In this document: in pieces, positions 6,415 through 13,945 of the stretch | How positions within the stretch are numbered: the stretch's first letter is position 1 | How the letters are laid out: each line of letters begins with the position of its first letter | NCBI GenBank assembly: GCA_003535775.1 | Contig: DPYO01000018.1 | Location: forward strand, 1 to 17,270 | DNA: 17,270 bases | Origin: Fidelibacterota bacterium | GTDB taxonomy: Bacteria; Fidelibacterota; Marinisomatia; Marinisomatales; UBA8229 | Reading direction: 5' to 3' | Translations under genes and position numbers: made by a program | The notes under the pieces: generated by a model | The model's database searches: none | Told to the model about the DNA's origin: nothing | Seen by the model: only the letters and a program-made list of their open reading frames with translations

Positions 6415-7065
6415 TTATTTAAGATAGATGGCTTTCTGTGTAACGGTAAGTGTTTCTCCTGTGAATCGGATGAGATAGATACCCGCAGGTAGATTCTCTG
6501 GATGCCAGCTAAAGCTATTAAATCCAGGCTGGCTTTTTGTAAATGAAAATTCATTTGCTAGTTCACCCTTTAGGTTAAAAATATTGATATTGACATTTTC
6601 CGCCTTGGGCTGTTCCCAGGAAATGGTAGCAGAGGGGTTAAAGGGATTGGGATAGATTGGTTTGAGAATAATGTTGTCTGGGATTGTATTGAGCTTGGTA
6701 ATTCCGAGAGGGTTCTCTAATGCTCCTTCGTTAATCCAATCCTTAATTAATTGCAGTTCATCTTGATGGCTATCGAAATAGGAGGGGTTTCCCGCAGGCA
6801 TTCGACCTCCAAAATTAGCAGTCCCTGAAATCTTTTGTACAAGGATGCTACTATCTGCATTTCCAGCAGTTATGACAGGACCATTATTACTATTTCCTTC
6901 CATCACGTTAGCATATGAGTCTAAATGAAGTCCATTATCCCCACCATGACAACTTATGCAATTAGCAGTAAAAATTGGTTGGATATCAGTTGCATAATCA
7001 ACAGCTTGAAGATGAGTGAACCCACATACTAAGATGGAAAAAATAAAATACCATATTTGTTTCAT
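6415..7065 (-). CDS. Monoheme c-type cytochrome with type IX secretion (Por) sorting domain
   Basis: A 216-residue protein. Its signal peptide is at 1-21 (ending LQA), and the PSCyt1-like cytochrome domain runs from 24-116 (YATDIQPIF, heme site CISCH 36-40, distal ligand candidate M89 in GGRMPAG, closing helix IKDWINEGA). The C-terminal domain at about 130-216 begins LKPIYPNPFNPS and has the NLPAGIYLIRF strand, the type A sorting signal of type IX secretion. The heme protein is thus expected to be passed to or across the outer membrane and probably anchored at the surface. It is the first gene of the operon with a strong AAGGAGG at 7070-7076. The cytochrome part is a close relative of the next gene's, suggesting duplication followed by different targeting. 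Confidence 0.92.
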   Translation of the reverse strand: MKQIWYFIFSILVCGFTHLQAVDYATDIQPIFTANCISCHGGDNGLHLDSYANVMEGNSNNGPVITAGNADSSILVQKISGTANFGGRMPAGNPSYFDSHQDELQLIKDWINEGALENPLGITKLNTIPDNIILKPIYPNPFNPSATISWEQPKAENVNINIFNLKGELANEFSFTKSQPGFNSFSWHPENLPAGIYLIRFTGETLTVTQKAIYLK

Positions 7066-7105
7066 ATATCCTCCTTATTGGTTATATGAGCCTGGAACAG
7101 TATTG

Positions 7106-7117
7106 TATTCCGGAATA
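7106..7117. promoter_or_regulatory. 12-bp perfect palindrome upstream of the cytochrome operon
   Basis: TATTCCGGAATA is a perfect inverted repeat 41 bases before the ATG of the first cytochrome gene, in its 5' leader or promoter region. A homodimeric regulator site is one possibility; a chance palindrome is another. No confident -35/-10 pair was located around it. Confidence 0.3.
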
Positions 7118-7202
7118 AATGGTCTTAATTCTTAAATGTTGTTATTAAAATTAACCGATATGAATTATCTTAATAGCGCCAATCTCTAAAATATTTAGGG
7201 AA

Positions 7203-7394
7203 ATGACAAGTTTTTTTCTTTTTATTGCGAGATTGGGAATTAGTTTTAATTCAGGAGTGCAAAAAATGGGTAGCATTGTAAATCCTAACAATTACCCGGC
7301 TAAAGAAAATGTATTTACAATTCTTGTAGTTGCTCTTCCTGGCCATCACTTCCTGGGATTATGCTCAAAAGAAATTTTATCCTCTCTTCTTTGA
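7203..7394 (+). pseudogene. Upstream fragment of a ferric-reductase-like membrane protein, out of frame
   Basis: This frame (open from about 7164) reads through NPNNYPAKENVFTILVV and then loses membrane-protein character. Exactly there, the frame one base further on continues with LLFLAITSWDYAQKKF. The joined reading would form a proper transmembrane helix, so one extra base around 7330 appears to have split the gene. The N-terminal helices expected of such a domain are not found upstream, so the gene also seems 5'-truncated. A sequencing or assembly indel is the main alternative to true decay. Confidence 0.5.
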
Positions 7395-7731
7395 TGTTGT
7401 TCACCTCTTATGGATTGGGGTGGTTTTTTATGTTATCTGGATGGATATTCAAGAATATGGAAGCTGGGGAGAGATGGAACCTGCAGGGAAGAAATGGCTC
7501 TATCCAATCCTGGTTTTATTTCCCTTAGGAACATTTCGGTTTTCCTTTGCAAGAATTGCACTAAAATCCGTAATGCCCTGGAAACAGCTCCACATGCTTT
7601 CCTGGGTGGTATTTCTTACTCTTGCTCTTCATGCCTTAACAGCGTATCACTCTTTAGATGGAGGAGATGAATTGGTGAAACCAGTCTGGATTTATGTTTT
7701 TATCGTATTCTCCATTCATGGAGAAGTTTGA
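7330..7731 (+). CDS. Ferric-reductase-like heme-binding membrane domain, fragment
   Basis: A 133-residue frame with a weak TTG start, no visible ribosome site and a TAG codon directly upstream, so it is probably the middle of a broken gene. It shows about four membrane segments: residues 1-8 (cut), 20-40, 58-75, and a WKQLHMLSWVVFLTLALHAL helix at about 92-111 followed by a last helix near 118-131. Histidines within helices (H24, H93, H108) could ligate b-type heme. The W-x-LH-x-L...AH pattern resembles ferric reductase-like transmembrane domains, including those fused to a Rieske domain in Planctomycetes and other bacteria (from memory). It ends at a TGA, and a Rieske frame follows after 15 nt in the same phase. 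An inactive remnant is most likely. Confidence 0.5.
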   Translation: MLFLAITSWDYAQKKFYPLFFDVVHLLWIGVVFYVIWMDIQEYGSWGEMEPAGKKWLYPILVLFPLGTFRFSFARIALKSVMPWKQLHMLSWVVFLTLALHALTAYHSLDGGDELVKPVWIYVFIVFSIHGEV

Positions 7732-7746
7732 ATACAATAGAAACTG

Positions 7747-8100
7747 TTGGGGCAGAAGGAAATTTGTTCAGAAAACAAACAAATTAATGGGAAAATATTT
7801 TATAAAACTGCAAATGTGAGTGAGCTCCAGGAGAAAAAGGGGAAAAAGTTTATACTTGACAAGGTACCAGTTGCCGTATTTAAAGTTGAAGGTGAATTTC
7901 ATGCCTACAGTAATGTATGTGCACACCAGAAAGGACCAATTTGTAAAGCTGCAGTAGATAGTGAGTTTATAGTCTGCCCCTGGCATAATTTTCAGTACAA
8001 AGTAAAAGATGGCAAAGGTCCAGTGGGATTTAATGACTTCATTCCGTATTATCAGACGTCGGTGGAAGACGAATTTATCTGGGTAAGTTTAATGAACTGA
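7747..8100 (+). CDS. Rieske [2Fe-2S] ferredoxin-like protein
   Basis: The frame gives 117 residues with a complete Rieske fold: the typical first strand (IFYKTANVSELQ, 17-28), cluster motif one CAH (C58, H60), motif two CPWH (C77, H80), then the GKGP..F..F..Y end strands. All four cluster ligands are present. No ATG precedes the domain; the TTG at 7747 is the only reasonable start and has no clear ribosome site. Two in-frame stops (TGA 7729, TAG 7738) separate it from the ferric-reductase-like frame in the same phase. It is either a stand-alone ferredoxin or, as I favour, the C-terminal part of a disrupted ferric reductase-Rieske fusion. Confidence 0.75.
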   Translation: MGQKEICSENKQINGKIFYKTANVSELQEKKGKKFILDKVPVAVFKVEGEFHAYSNVCAHQKGPICKAAVDSEFIVCPWHNFQYKVKDGKGPVGFNDFIPYYQTSVEDEFIWVSLMN

Positions 8101-8161
8101 AAATTTCCCTATTTTTTTATTCATCGTTTTTCAGTACGAATCCAAAGTTGTAAATTTTTCT

Positions 8162-9263
8162 ATGGATTTAAGTGAATTGAAAGATCGATTTAATTCTACC
8201 GAATCAAAATACCTTGAGCTCCGGAGGTATCTTTGACTTGTCATCTAAAGAAGTTCATTTAGGAAAACTTCAGAAAAAGACATTAGCTCCTGACTTCTGG
8301 AGCGACAACTCCAAGGCTTCTTCCATTTTAAAAAAAACCGGCATTCTTGAAAAAGAAATCAATCTCTGGAAAGACCTTAAGCAAAGGCATGGAGATGTAG
8401 AAGTCCTGTTGGAATTTGCTGAGGCGGGGGAATCAACCGTGGAGGAAGTAGATGTAGAACTGTCTACCTACCAAAAGATAGTGGAAGATCTTGAACTTCA
8501 GCTCATGCTTGGGGAAGCTCAGGATGGTCAGGATGCTATCCTGACCATACATCCCGGGGCAGGAGGAACAGAGAGCCAGGATTGGGCAGAAATGTTATAC
8601 CGAATGTATACAAGGTGGTTTGAAAAGAAAAAGTTTCTTTCCGCATTGCTTGATTATCAACCTGGTGATGAAGCAGGAATCAAAGACGTGACCCTGGAAG
8701 TAAAAGGAGAATTTGCATATGGATTGTTAAAAGCGGAAGCAGGAGTTCATCGCTTAGTAAGGATTTCTCCCTTTGATGCCAGCAATCGAAGGCATACATC
8801 GTTTGCTTCTGTATTTGTGTATCCATCTGTGGATGAGGATGTCGAGATAGAGATTGATTCCAATGACTTAAGAATTGATACGTATCGAGCGAGTGGAGCA
8901 GGAGGCCAGCACGTAAACAAAACCGATTCTGCCATCCGGATCACTCATTTGCCATCCGGGATCGTAGTTCAATGTCAGAATGAACGATCTCAACACAAGA
9001 ATAAATCGCAGGCAATGAAAGTGTTGAAGGCCCGGCTATATCAAGCAAAATTGGAGGAAGAAAAAGAAGCTGCCAAAGAGCTGGAAGATCAAAAAATGGA
9101 TATTGGTTGGGGGAGTCAGATTCGTTCTTACGTATTTCACCCCTACAATATGGTCAAAGATCACCGGACAAAGGAAGAGACAGGCAATGTCCAGGCTGTG
9201 ATAGATGGGAATATCGATTCATTTATCAGGGCGTTTCTGATACAGCGTATTGGGAAAAATTAA
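8162..9263 (+). CDS. prfB: Peptide chain release factor 2, with programmed +1 frameshift
   Basis: RF2 recognises UAA and UGA stops and triggers peptide release. The gene must be read as join(8162-8233, 8235-9263). Translation starts at the ATG at 8162, runs 24 codons to CTT, meets an in-frame TGA (8234-8236), and resumes in +1 with GAC. The product is 366 residues, close to E. coli RF2 (365). The codon-recognition tripeptide SPF is at 202-204, and the catalytic GGQ at about 247-249 sits in RASGAGGQHVNKTDSA. The frame beginning at 8214 alone would lose the true N-terminus. It starts a plus-strand housekeeping run and precedes lysS by 41 nt, as in many bacteria (prfB-lysS). Confidence 0.97.
8222..8237 (+). 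promoter_or_regulatory. prfB programmed +1 ribosomal frameshift site
   Basis: CGG AGG TAT CTT TGA C holds all parts of the known autoregulatory site: an internal Shine-Dalgarno (GGAGG, 8223-8227) three bases before the slippery CTT, the in-frame UGA, and C as fourth base. When RF2 is scarce the ribosome slips into +1 and makes more RF2. Confidence 0.96.
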
Positions 9264-9304
9264 CCAGAATTCCCTACACATTTTTTCAAGGAGAAAAAAA
9301 TATC

Positions 9305-10798
9305 ATGTCTGAAGAACATACCAGTTTAAAACAAATTATAAAATTCCGGATGGAAAAACTACAGAAACTGCGAGATGCCGGAGTAAATCCCTACCCTTAT
9401 TTTTTCAAGCAATCTCATTACAGTGGGGAAATCCGGGAGAATTTTGATTCTCTGGAAAATAAAGACATAACAATAGCAGGCCGAATTATGTCGATACGAA
9501 AAATGGGGAAAGCTTCTTTTTGTCACATTCAGGATGGAGCAGGGCGTATCCAGATATATATTCGCCGGGATGATGTAGGAGAAGAAAGCTATATCCACTT
9601 TAAACTTCTTGATATGGGTGATTATATTGGCGTAAAGGGATATGTATTCAAGACAAAAACAGGGGAAATATCAATCCATGCTAAAACAGTAACTATTCTC
9701 TCTAAGAGCATTCGCCCCCTCCCGATTGTAAAGGAAAAAGACGGAGAGATTTTTGATGCTTTCTCTGATAAAGAGCAAAGATACCGTAACCGTCATCTGG
9801 ATTTGGTTGTGAACCCTGATAACAAGGAAATATTCATAAAAAGAGCAAAAATTATTTCTATGATCAGACGATTTTTTGATGACAGGGGATTTTTAGAAGT
9901 GGAAACTCCTGTACTCCAGCCCCTCTACGGCGGAGCGAATGCGCGCCCTTTTATCACTCACCATAACTCTTTGGATCAGGATTTATATCTTCGGATCGCT
10001 GATGAATTGTATCTGAAACGGCTCATCATTGGGGGGATAGATAAGGTATATGAACTAGCGAAGAATTTTCGAAACGAAGGTATGGACCGAAATCACAACC
10101 CTGAGTTTACAATGCTTGAATGGTACCAGGCCTATGCCGATTATGGATTCATGATGGATTTTGTTGAAGAAATGATCCGCACAGTTGCAGAAGAGGTTGG
10201 TTCTCTTCAGCTTAATTGGGGTGGAATTGAGGTAGATCTTTCAAAACCTTTTATCAAAAAACCTTTCCTGGCTCTGCTGAAGGAAGCAACTGGTCAGGAT
10301 ATAACCGGTGGTGATGAAACTCAAATAAAAGAGATTTGTAAAGAACAGGGGCTGTCTGTACCGGAGAAAGCAAATTACGGACAGTTACTTGATGAACTGA
10401 TGAAAAAGCTTGTTGAACCCAATTTAATCCAGCCGACATTTGTAATAGATTATCCAAAGGCGATTTCACCCCTGGCGAAGATGCACCGAAATAATAATTC
10501 AGAGATTGTAGAGCGGTTTGAACTCTTTATTGGCGGTGCAGAATTTGCGAATGCTTTTTCTGAACTGAATGATCCAATTGATCAAAGAGATCGCCTAGAA
10601 ACCCAAGAGAAGCTCCATGCTGCCGGTGATGAGGAAGCACACCCAGTTGATGAAAATTTTCTACAGGCTGTAGAGTATGGCATGCCCCCAACAGGGGGAG
10701 TTGGTGTGGGAGTGGACCGCCTGGTAATGCTTTTAACAGAGAATCGATGGATCAGAGACGTCATTCTTTTTCCCTCTTTGAAAACGGTTAAGGAGTGA
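9305..10798 (+). CDS. lysS: Lysyl-tRNA synthetase, class II
   Basis: This enzyme charges tRNA-Lys. I start it at the ATG at 9305, preceded by AAGGAG (9288-9293), giving 497 residues (MSEEHTSLKQ...). The longer open frame reaching back to 9107 overlaps prfB and lacks family character. The N-terminal OB-fold anticodon domain (about 50-150) has the TIAGRI.S.R.MGKASF strand. The class II catalytic core shows motif 1 near the VETPVLQPLYGGANARPF segment (about 200-217), motif 2 FRNEGMDRNHNPEFTMLEWY (about 253-272) and motif 3 GVGVGVDRLVMLLT (about 462-475). The motifs are all intact and the length is normal for a bacterial LysS. Confidence 0.97.
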   Translation: MSEEHTSLKQIIKFRMEKLQKLRDAGVNPYPYFFKQSHYSGEIRENFDSLENKDITIAGRIMSIRKMGKASFCHIQDGAGRIQIYIRRDDVGEESYIHFKLLDMGDYIGVKGYVFKTKTGEISIHAKTVTILSKSIRPLPIVKEKDGEIFDAFSDKEQRYRNRHLDLVVNPDNKEIFIKRAKIISMIRRFFDDRGFLEVETPVLQPLYGGANARPFITHHNSLDQDLYLRIADELYLKRLIIGGIDKVYELAKNFRNEGMDRNHNPEFTMLEWYQAYADYGFMMDFVEEMIRTVAEEVGSLQLNWGGIEVDLSKPFIKKPFLALLKEATGQDITGGDETQIKEICKEQGLSVPEKANYGQLLDELMKKLVEPNLIQPTFVIDYPKAISPLAKMHRNNNSEIVERFELFIGGAEFANAFSELNDPIDQRDRLETQEKLHAAGDEEAHPVDENFLQAVEYGMPPTGGVGVGVDRLVMLLTENRWIRDVILFPSLKTVKE

Positions 10799-10833
10799 AA
10801 CCAATTAGTTAAAGGAAGAAAATTTTTCTGTAA

Positions 10834-12036
10834 ATGAATCTACCTACTTTCATTGCTTTCCGTCATCTCCGTTCTCCCCAAAAGGGCAGTTTTTCTACAC
10901 TTGCGGGGATCCTGGCTATTGCTGGATTAGGAATTGGGATTGCAGCTCTTATCATTACCTTGAGCATTCTCGAAGGATTTGAAACTACCATTTCAGAAAA
11001 AATTGCCGGGTTCGATGGACATATACGACTCCAGCATTTTTTGGATACACCTGTACCGGAAGAAAACCCGATCTTGGACAGTCTGCTGGGAACATCCTTA
11101 GGCCAAACGGTCATTCCCTTTATCCAGAGACCAGCTCTTTTGAGGAGAGGTTCTTATGCGGAAGGTGTCATTGTGGAGGGACTTGTTGTACCTGATAAGA
11201 AATTCGGGTTGACACATATTATTGTTGATGGAACATTAAATTTGAACCCCGGTTCCATCCTGATCGGGAAACGTCTTGCTGATAATATGTCCCTTCAGGT
11301 TGGAGATAAACTTGCACTTTTTGATATGGAATCCATTACCGGTGTATCTTCCGGCCAGCGAGTAAAGGCATTCACAATCACCGGATTGTTTCACTCAGGT
11401 TTGCTGGAATATGACCGTTCTATTGTGTATACATCCCTAAAAGACGCTCAGCATCTGTTCAGTATGGAAAAGCAGATTTCGGGGCTTATGCTTCTATTTA
11501 AAAATTCTGCACTTGCAGGGGCAGCTTACTCCCAGCTTGAAGCAGAATTGGATTATCCATGGTATGTGATGTCATGGAAAGATAAACACCATATTTTATT
11601 TGATTGGATTCGGGTCCAGCGCTGGCCTATTCTATTCATTTTTGGACTCATTGCTTTTGTTGGGGTTGTTAATATTGTTTCTGCTATGGCAATGATCATA
11701 ATTGAAAAGATCCGCGAGATTGGCATTTTCACTTCCCTGGGGTTTACGCCTCACGCAATTCGAAGGATTTTTCTTTTTGAAGGCACCATTATAGGAGCCA
11801 TTGGATCTTTAGCCGGTGTTTTGATCGCCCTGCTGCTGATATGGCTGCAATTACGTTTCCAGTTAATTTCCATCCCGGAAGATGTGTATTTCATGGACAG
11901 AATCCCAGTTGCCATGAATGGATGGCTTATCTGTCTTATAGGTTTTGCGGGATTGGTTGCATCCATGCTAGCATCATTGTTACCAACAATAAAGGCAGCA
12001 AAAATACATCCTGCAGAAGCCCTTAGGTACGAGTGA
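10834..12036 (+). CDS. lolC: Lipoprotein-releasing ABC transporter permease, LolC/LolE family (first copy)
   Basis: The 400-residue inner-membrane protein has the four-helix layout of the MacB/LolC/E family: one helix near residues 20-45 (AGILAIAGLGIGIAALIIT), a large periplasmic domain (about 50-265), then three helices (about 270-295, 315-340, 370-390). The EKIREIGIFTSLGFTP stretch before the second helix pair is the cytoplasmic coupling segment of FtsX-like permeases. Paired with the next permease and the ATPase, it should extract mature lipoproteins from the inner membrane for outer-membrane delivery. A weak AAAGGAAG lies 16-23 nt upstream. Assigning it as LolC against LolE is not possible from the sequence alone; the symbol reflects gene order. 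Confidence 0.85.
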   Translation: MNLPTFIAFRHLRSPQKGSFSTLAGILAIAGLGIGIAALIITLSILEGFETTISEKIAGFDGHIRLQHFLDTPVPEENPILDSLLGTSLGQTVIPFIQRPALLRRGSYAEGVIVEGLVVPDKKFGLTHIIVDGTLNLNPGSILIGKRLADNMSLQVGDKLALFDMESITGVSSGQRVKAFTITGLFHSGLLEYDRSIVYTSLKDAQHLFSMEKQISGLMLLFKNSALAGAAYSQLEAELDYPWYVMSWKDKHHILFDWIRVQRWPILFIFGLIAFVGVVNIVSAMAMIIIEKIREIGIFTSLGFTPHAIRRIFLFEGTIIGAIGSLAGVLIALLLIWLQLRFQLISIPEDVYFMDRIPVAMNGWLICLIGFAGLVASMLASLLPTIKAAKIHPAEALRYE

Positions 12037-12037
12037 C

Positions 12038-13231
12038 ATGAATGTCTCGACCTACATTGCAAAACGATTTCTACTTGGAGAAAGAGGTGTTGGTGCAAGC
12101 AGGTTTACTGGTTTGATTGCTATTGCGGGGATGGCAGTGGGATGTTTTGCTCTCATACTCTCCATTGCAGTTTTGAATGGTTTTGAGAAGAAAGTAACTG
12201 CGAAAATCCGCGGGTTTGAGGGAGATCTCCGAATTTCAGGAGCATCCCTGGATTTCATTGATATACAAAAACAGATGGAGGAGGAACAAGGTGTTTTATC
12301 TTATATGCCTTTCATGGAGCGTAAAGGTCTGGTCATCGGAGATGGAAATATTCTCAGAATTGCGACACTGAAAGCTATAGATATGAATAAGGTTTCTTCT
12401 TTTTACCAGCTTGGATTGAACGAAATTAAACTAAACTCATCTGATTTTCCAATTGTCATTGGTCAACTGCTTGCAAACCGATTAAATTTAGCAGTAGGGG
12501 ATTATCTCAAACTGATGAGCCCAGTTGATCACCCGTCGCAGTTTGGACTGCCCCGAAAAGTGCAGGTAAAGGTGGTGGGGATTTTCCAGGGGAATGTATT
12601 GGATTATGATGACAGGTTAGTTTTTGTTCCATTGTCTGTTGGGAAATTGCTTTTTACCAGAAAAAAAGGACTCGACGGTGTTGATATCCGGTTGACTGCT
12701 GAGACAGAAATAAATATGACCCGGAAACGGTTATTAAATAGGTTCCCACACATGACGATTGAGAGCTGGGAGAATATCCATGAGGGTTTATTCCAGGCTA
12801 TGCGAATGGAACGAATCGGTGCCATTGCGGTATTAAGTTTGATTATTCTTGTGGCTTCGTTTAATTTGACTTCCACACTGGTTCTGGTTACCATCCAGAA
12901 AATCAGGGAGATCGGTATTCTACGATCGGTTGGAGCTACGACTGGTATGATTCGATCGATTCTAATGAAGCAGGGATTTATGATTGGTGGTATTGGTGCA
13001 TCTGTTGGATTGGGGTTAAGTTTTTTGGTTGTGACTGTACAGGTAAATTTTGGCCTACTCCATTTACCGGAAGACATTTATTTTATGAAAACCCTACCCA
13101 TGATATTAACTGTTAAAGATGTGATCCTTGTTCCCTTCATTGCAATTTTCTTGATAAGTATATCATCTGGATTAGCAGCACAACGGGCTGTATTGATTCA
13201 ACCAAAAGACGCTATTTATATGGAAAAATGA
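12038..13231 (+). CDS. lolE: Lipoprotein-releasing ABC transporter permease, LolC/LolE family (second copy)
   Basis: A 397-residue paralogue of the preceding permease with the same four-helix arrangement: first helix about 22-46 (TGLIAIAGMAVGCFALILS), a periplasmic domain of about 220 residues, and three C-terminal helices. The QKIREIGILRSVGAT segment is the coupling region. Both copies share a short periplasmic motif before the last helix, LPEDIYFM here and IPEDVYFM in the first copy, showing descent from a duplication. It starts one base after the first permease stop and its own stop overlaps the ATPase start (ATGA), so all three are translated as one unit. The pair suggests a LolCE heterodimer instead of the single LolF-type homodimer of many FCB relatives. 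Confidence 0.85.
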   Translation: MNVSTYIAKRFLLGERGVGASRFTGLIAIAGMAVGCFALILSIAVLNGFEKKVTAKIRGFEGDLRISGASLDFIDIQKQMEEEQGVLSYMPFMERKGLVIGDGNILRIATLKAIDMNKVSSFYQLGLNEIKLNSSDFPIVIGQLLANRLNLAVGDYLKLMSPVDHPSQFGLPRKVQVKVVGIFQGNVLDYDDRLVFVPLSVGKLLFTRKKGLDGVDIRLTAETEINMTRKRLLNRFPHMTIESWENIHEGLFQAMRMERIGAIAVLSLIILVASFNLTSTLVLVTIQKIREIGILRSVGATTGMIRSILMKQGFMIGGIGASVGLGLSFLVVTVQVNFGLLHLPEDIYFMKTLPMILTVKDVILVPFIAIFLISISSGLAAQRAVLIQPKDAIYMEK

Positions 13232-13899
13232 TACTGGAAGCAAAACAGATTTCAAAATCGTTTCAAAATGGAACCAGGAAACTTGAGGTTCTTCGAAAGC
13301 TATCCTTATCTGTTGACAAGGGGGAAATTGTTACCATTATGGGACCTTCTGGTTCGGGCAAATCGACACTTTTGAATATCCTGGGGACCTTGGATAGTGC
13401 AACTTCAGGTACTGTAGTTATTTGTGGAAAAAATATTGTTCATTTAGGCGATAAATCACTGGCTGAATTAAGAAATCGTCATATTGGATTTGTGTTCCAG
13501 TTTCATCATCTCTTACCGGAGTTCACAGCACTGGAGAATGTGTTAATACCTGCTGAATTAATGGGAGCTAAAGACTCTGCAAAAAGCCGGGCAAAGGAAT
13601 TGTTTGAATATGTCGGTCTAACAAAACGAATGGATCATTTTCCATCTCAACTGTCCGGGGGAGAACGGCTTAGAGTGGCGGTCTTGAGAGCCCTCATTAA
13701 CACACCGGATATAATTTTAACTGATGAACCGACTGGAAACCTCGATGCTGCAAACGCAGAGCGACTTTTGGAACTTTTTACCAATATCTGCCGGGATTTT
13801 CAGCAGGCGATGATTATTACGACTCATGATCGACATGTTGCCTCTATTGGGTCACGTACATGTCGACTTGAAAATGGAACTCTTCTTGTGATAACTTAA
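13228..13899 (+). CDS. lolD: Lipoprotein-releasing ABC transporter ATP-binding protein, LolD family
   Basis: The 223-residue cytoplasmic ATPase powers the two permeases. Visible are Walker A GPSGSGKST (39-47), the Q-loop Q91 in FVFQFHHLLPEFT, the ABC signature LSGGE (142-146), Walker B IILTDEP (162-168) with the catalytic Glu, the GNLD D-loop, and the switch H200 (TTHD). The FQFHHLLPEFTALENV stretch is typical of LolD. The residues after the signature read RLRVAVLRAL instead of the usual QQRVAIARAL, a mild deviation that does not affect the catalytic residues. It overlaps the second permease by four bases and lies 46 nt before clpC. Confidence 0.94.
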   Translation: MILEAKQISKSFQNGTRKLEVLRKLSLSVDKGEIVTIMGPSGSGKSTLLNILGTLDSATSGTVVICGKNIVHLGDKSLAELRNRHIGFVFQFHHLLPEFTALENVLIPAELMGAKDSAKSRAKELFEYVGLTKRMDHFPSQLSGGERLRVAVLRALINTPDIILTDEPTGNLDAANAERLLELFTNICRDFQQAMIITTHDRHVASIGSRTCRLENGTLLVIT

Positions 13900-13945
13900 T
13901 GAATACTTTTATAGCTGATTGTCAAACTCGTAACTTCCAGATAGT

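Noticed and set aside
9107..9304. Long N-terminal extension of lysS
   Set aside because: It overlaps the 3' end of prfB in another frame and precedes a good AAGGAG-ATG start at 9305.
12604..13077. Minus-strand open frame of 157 codons opposite the second Lol permease
   Set aside because: It is antisense to a clear family member, has no ribosome site, and its composition is the reverse of the permease codons.
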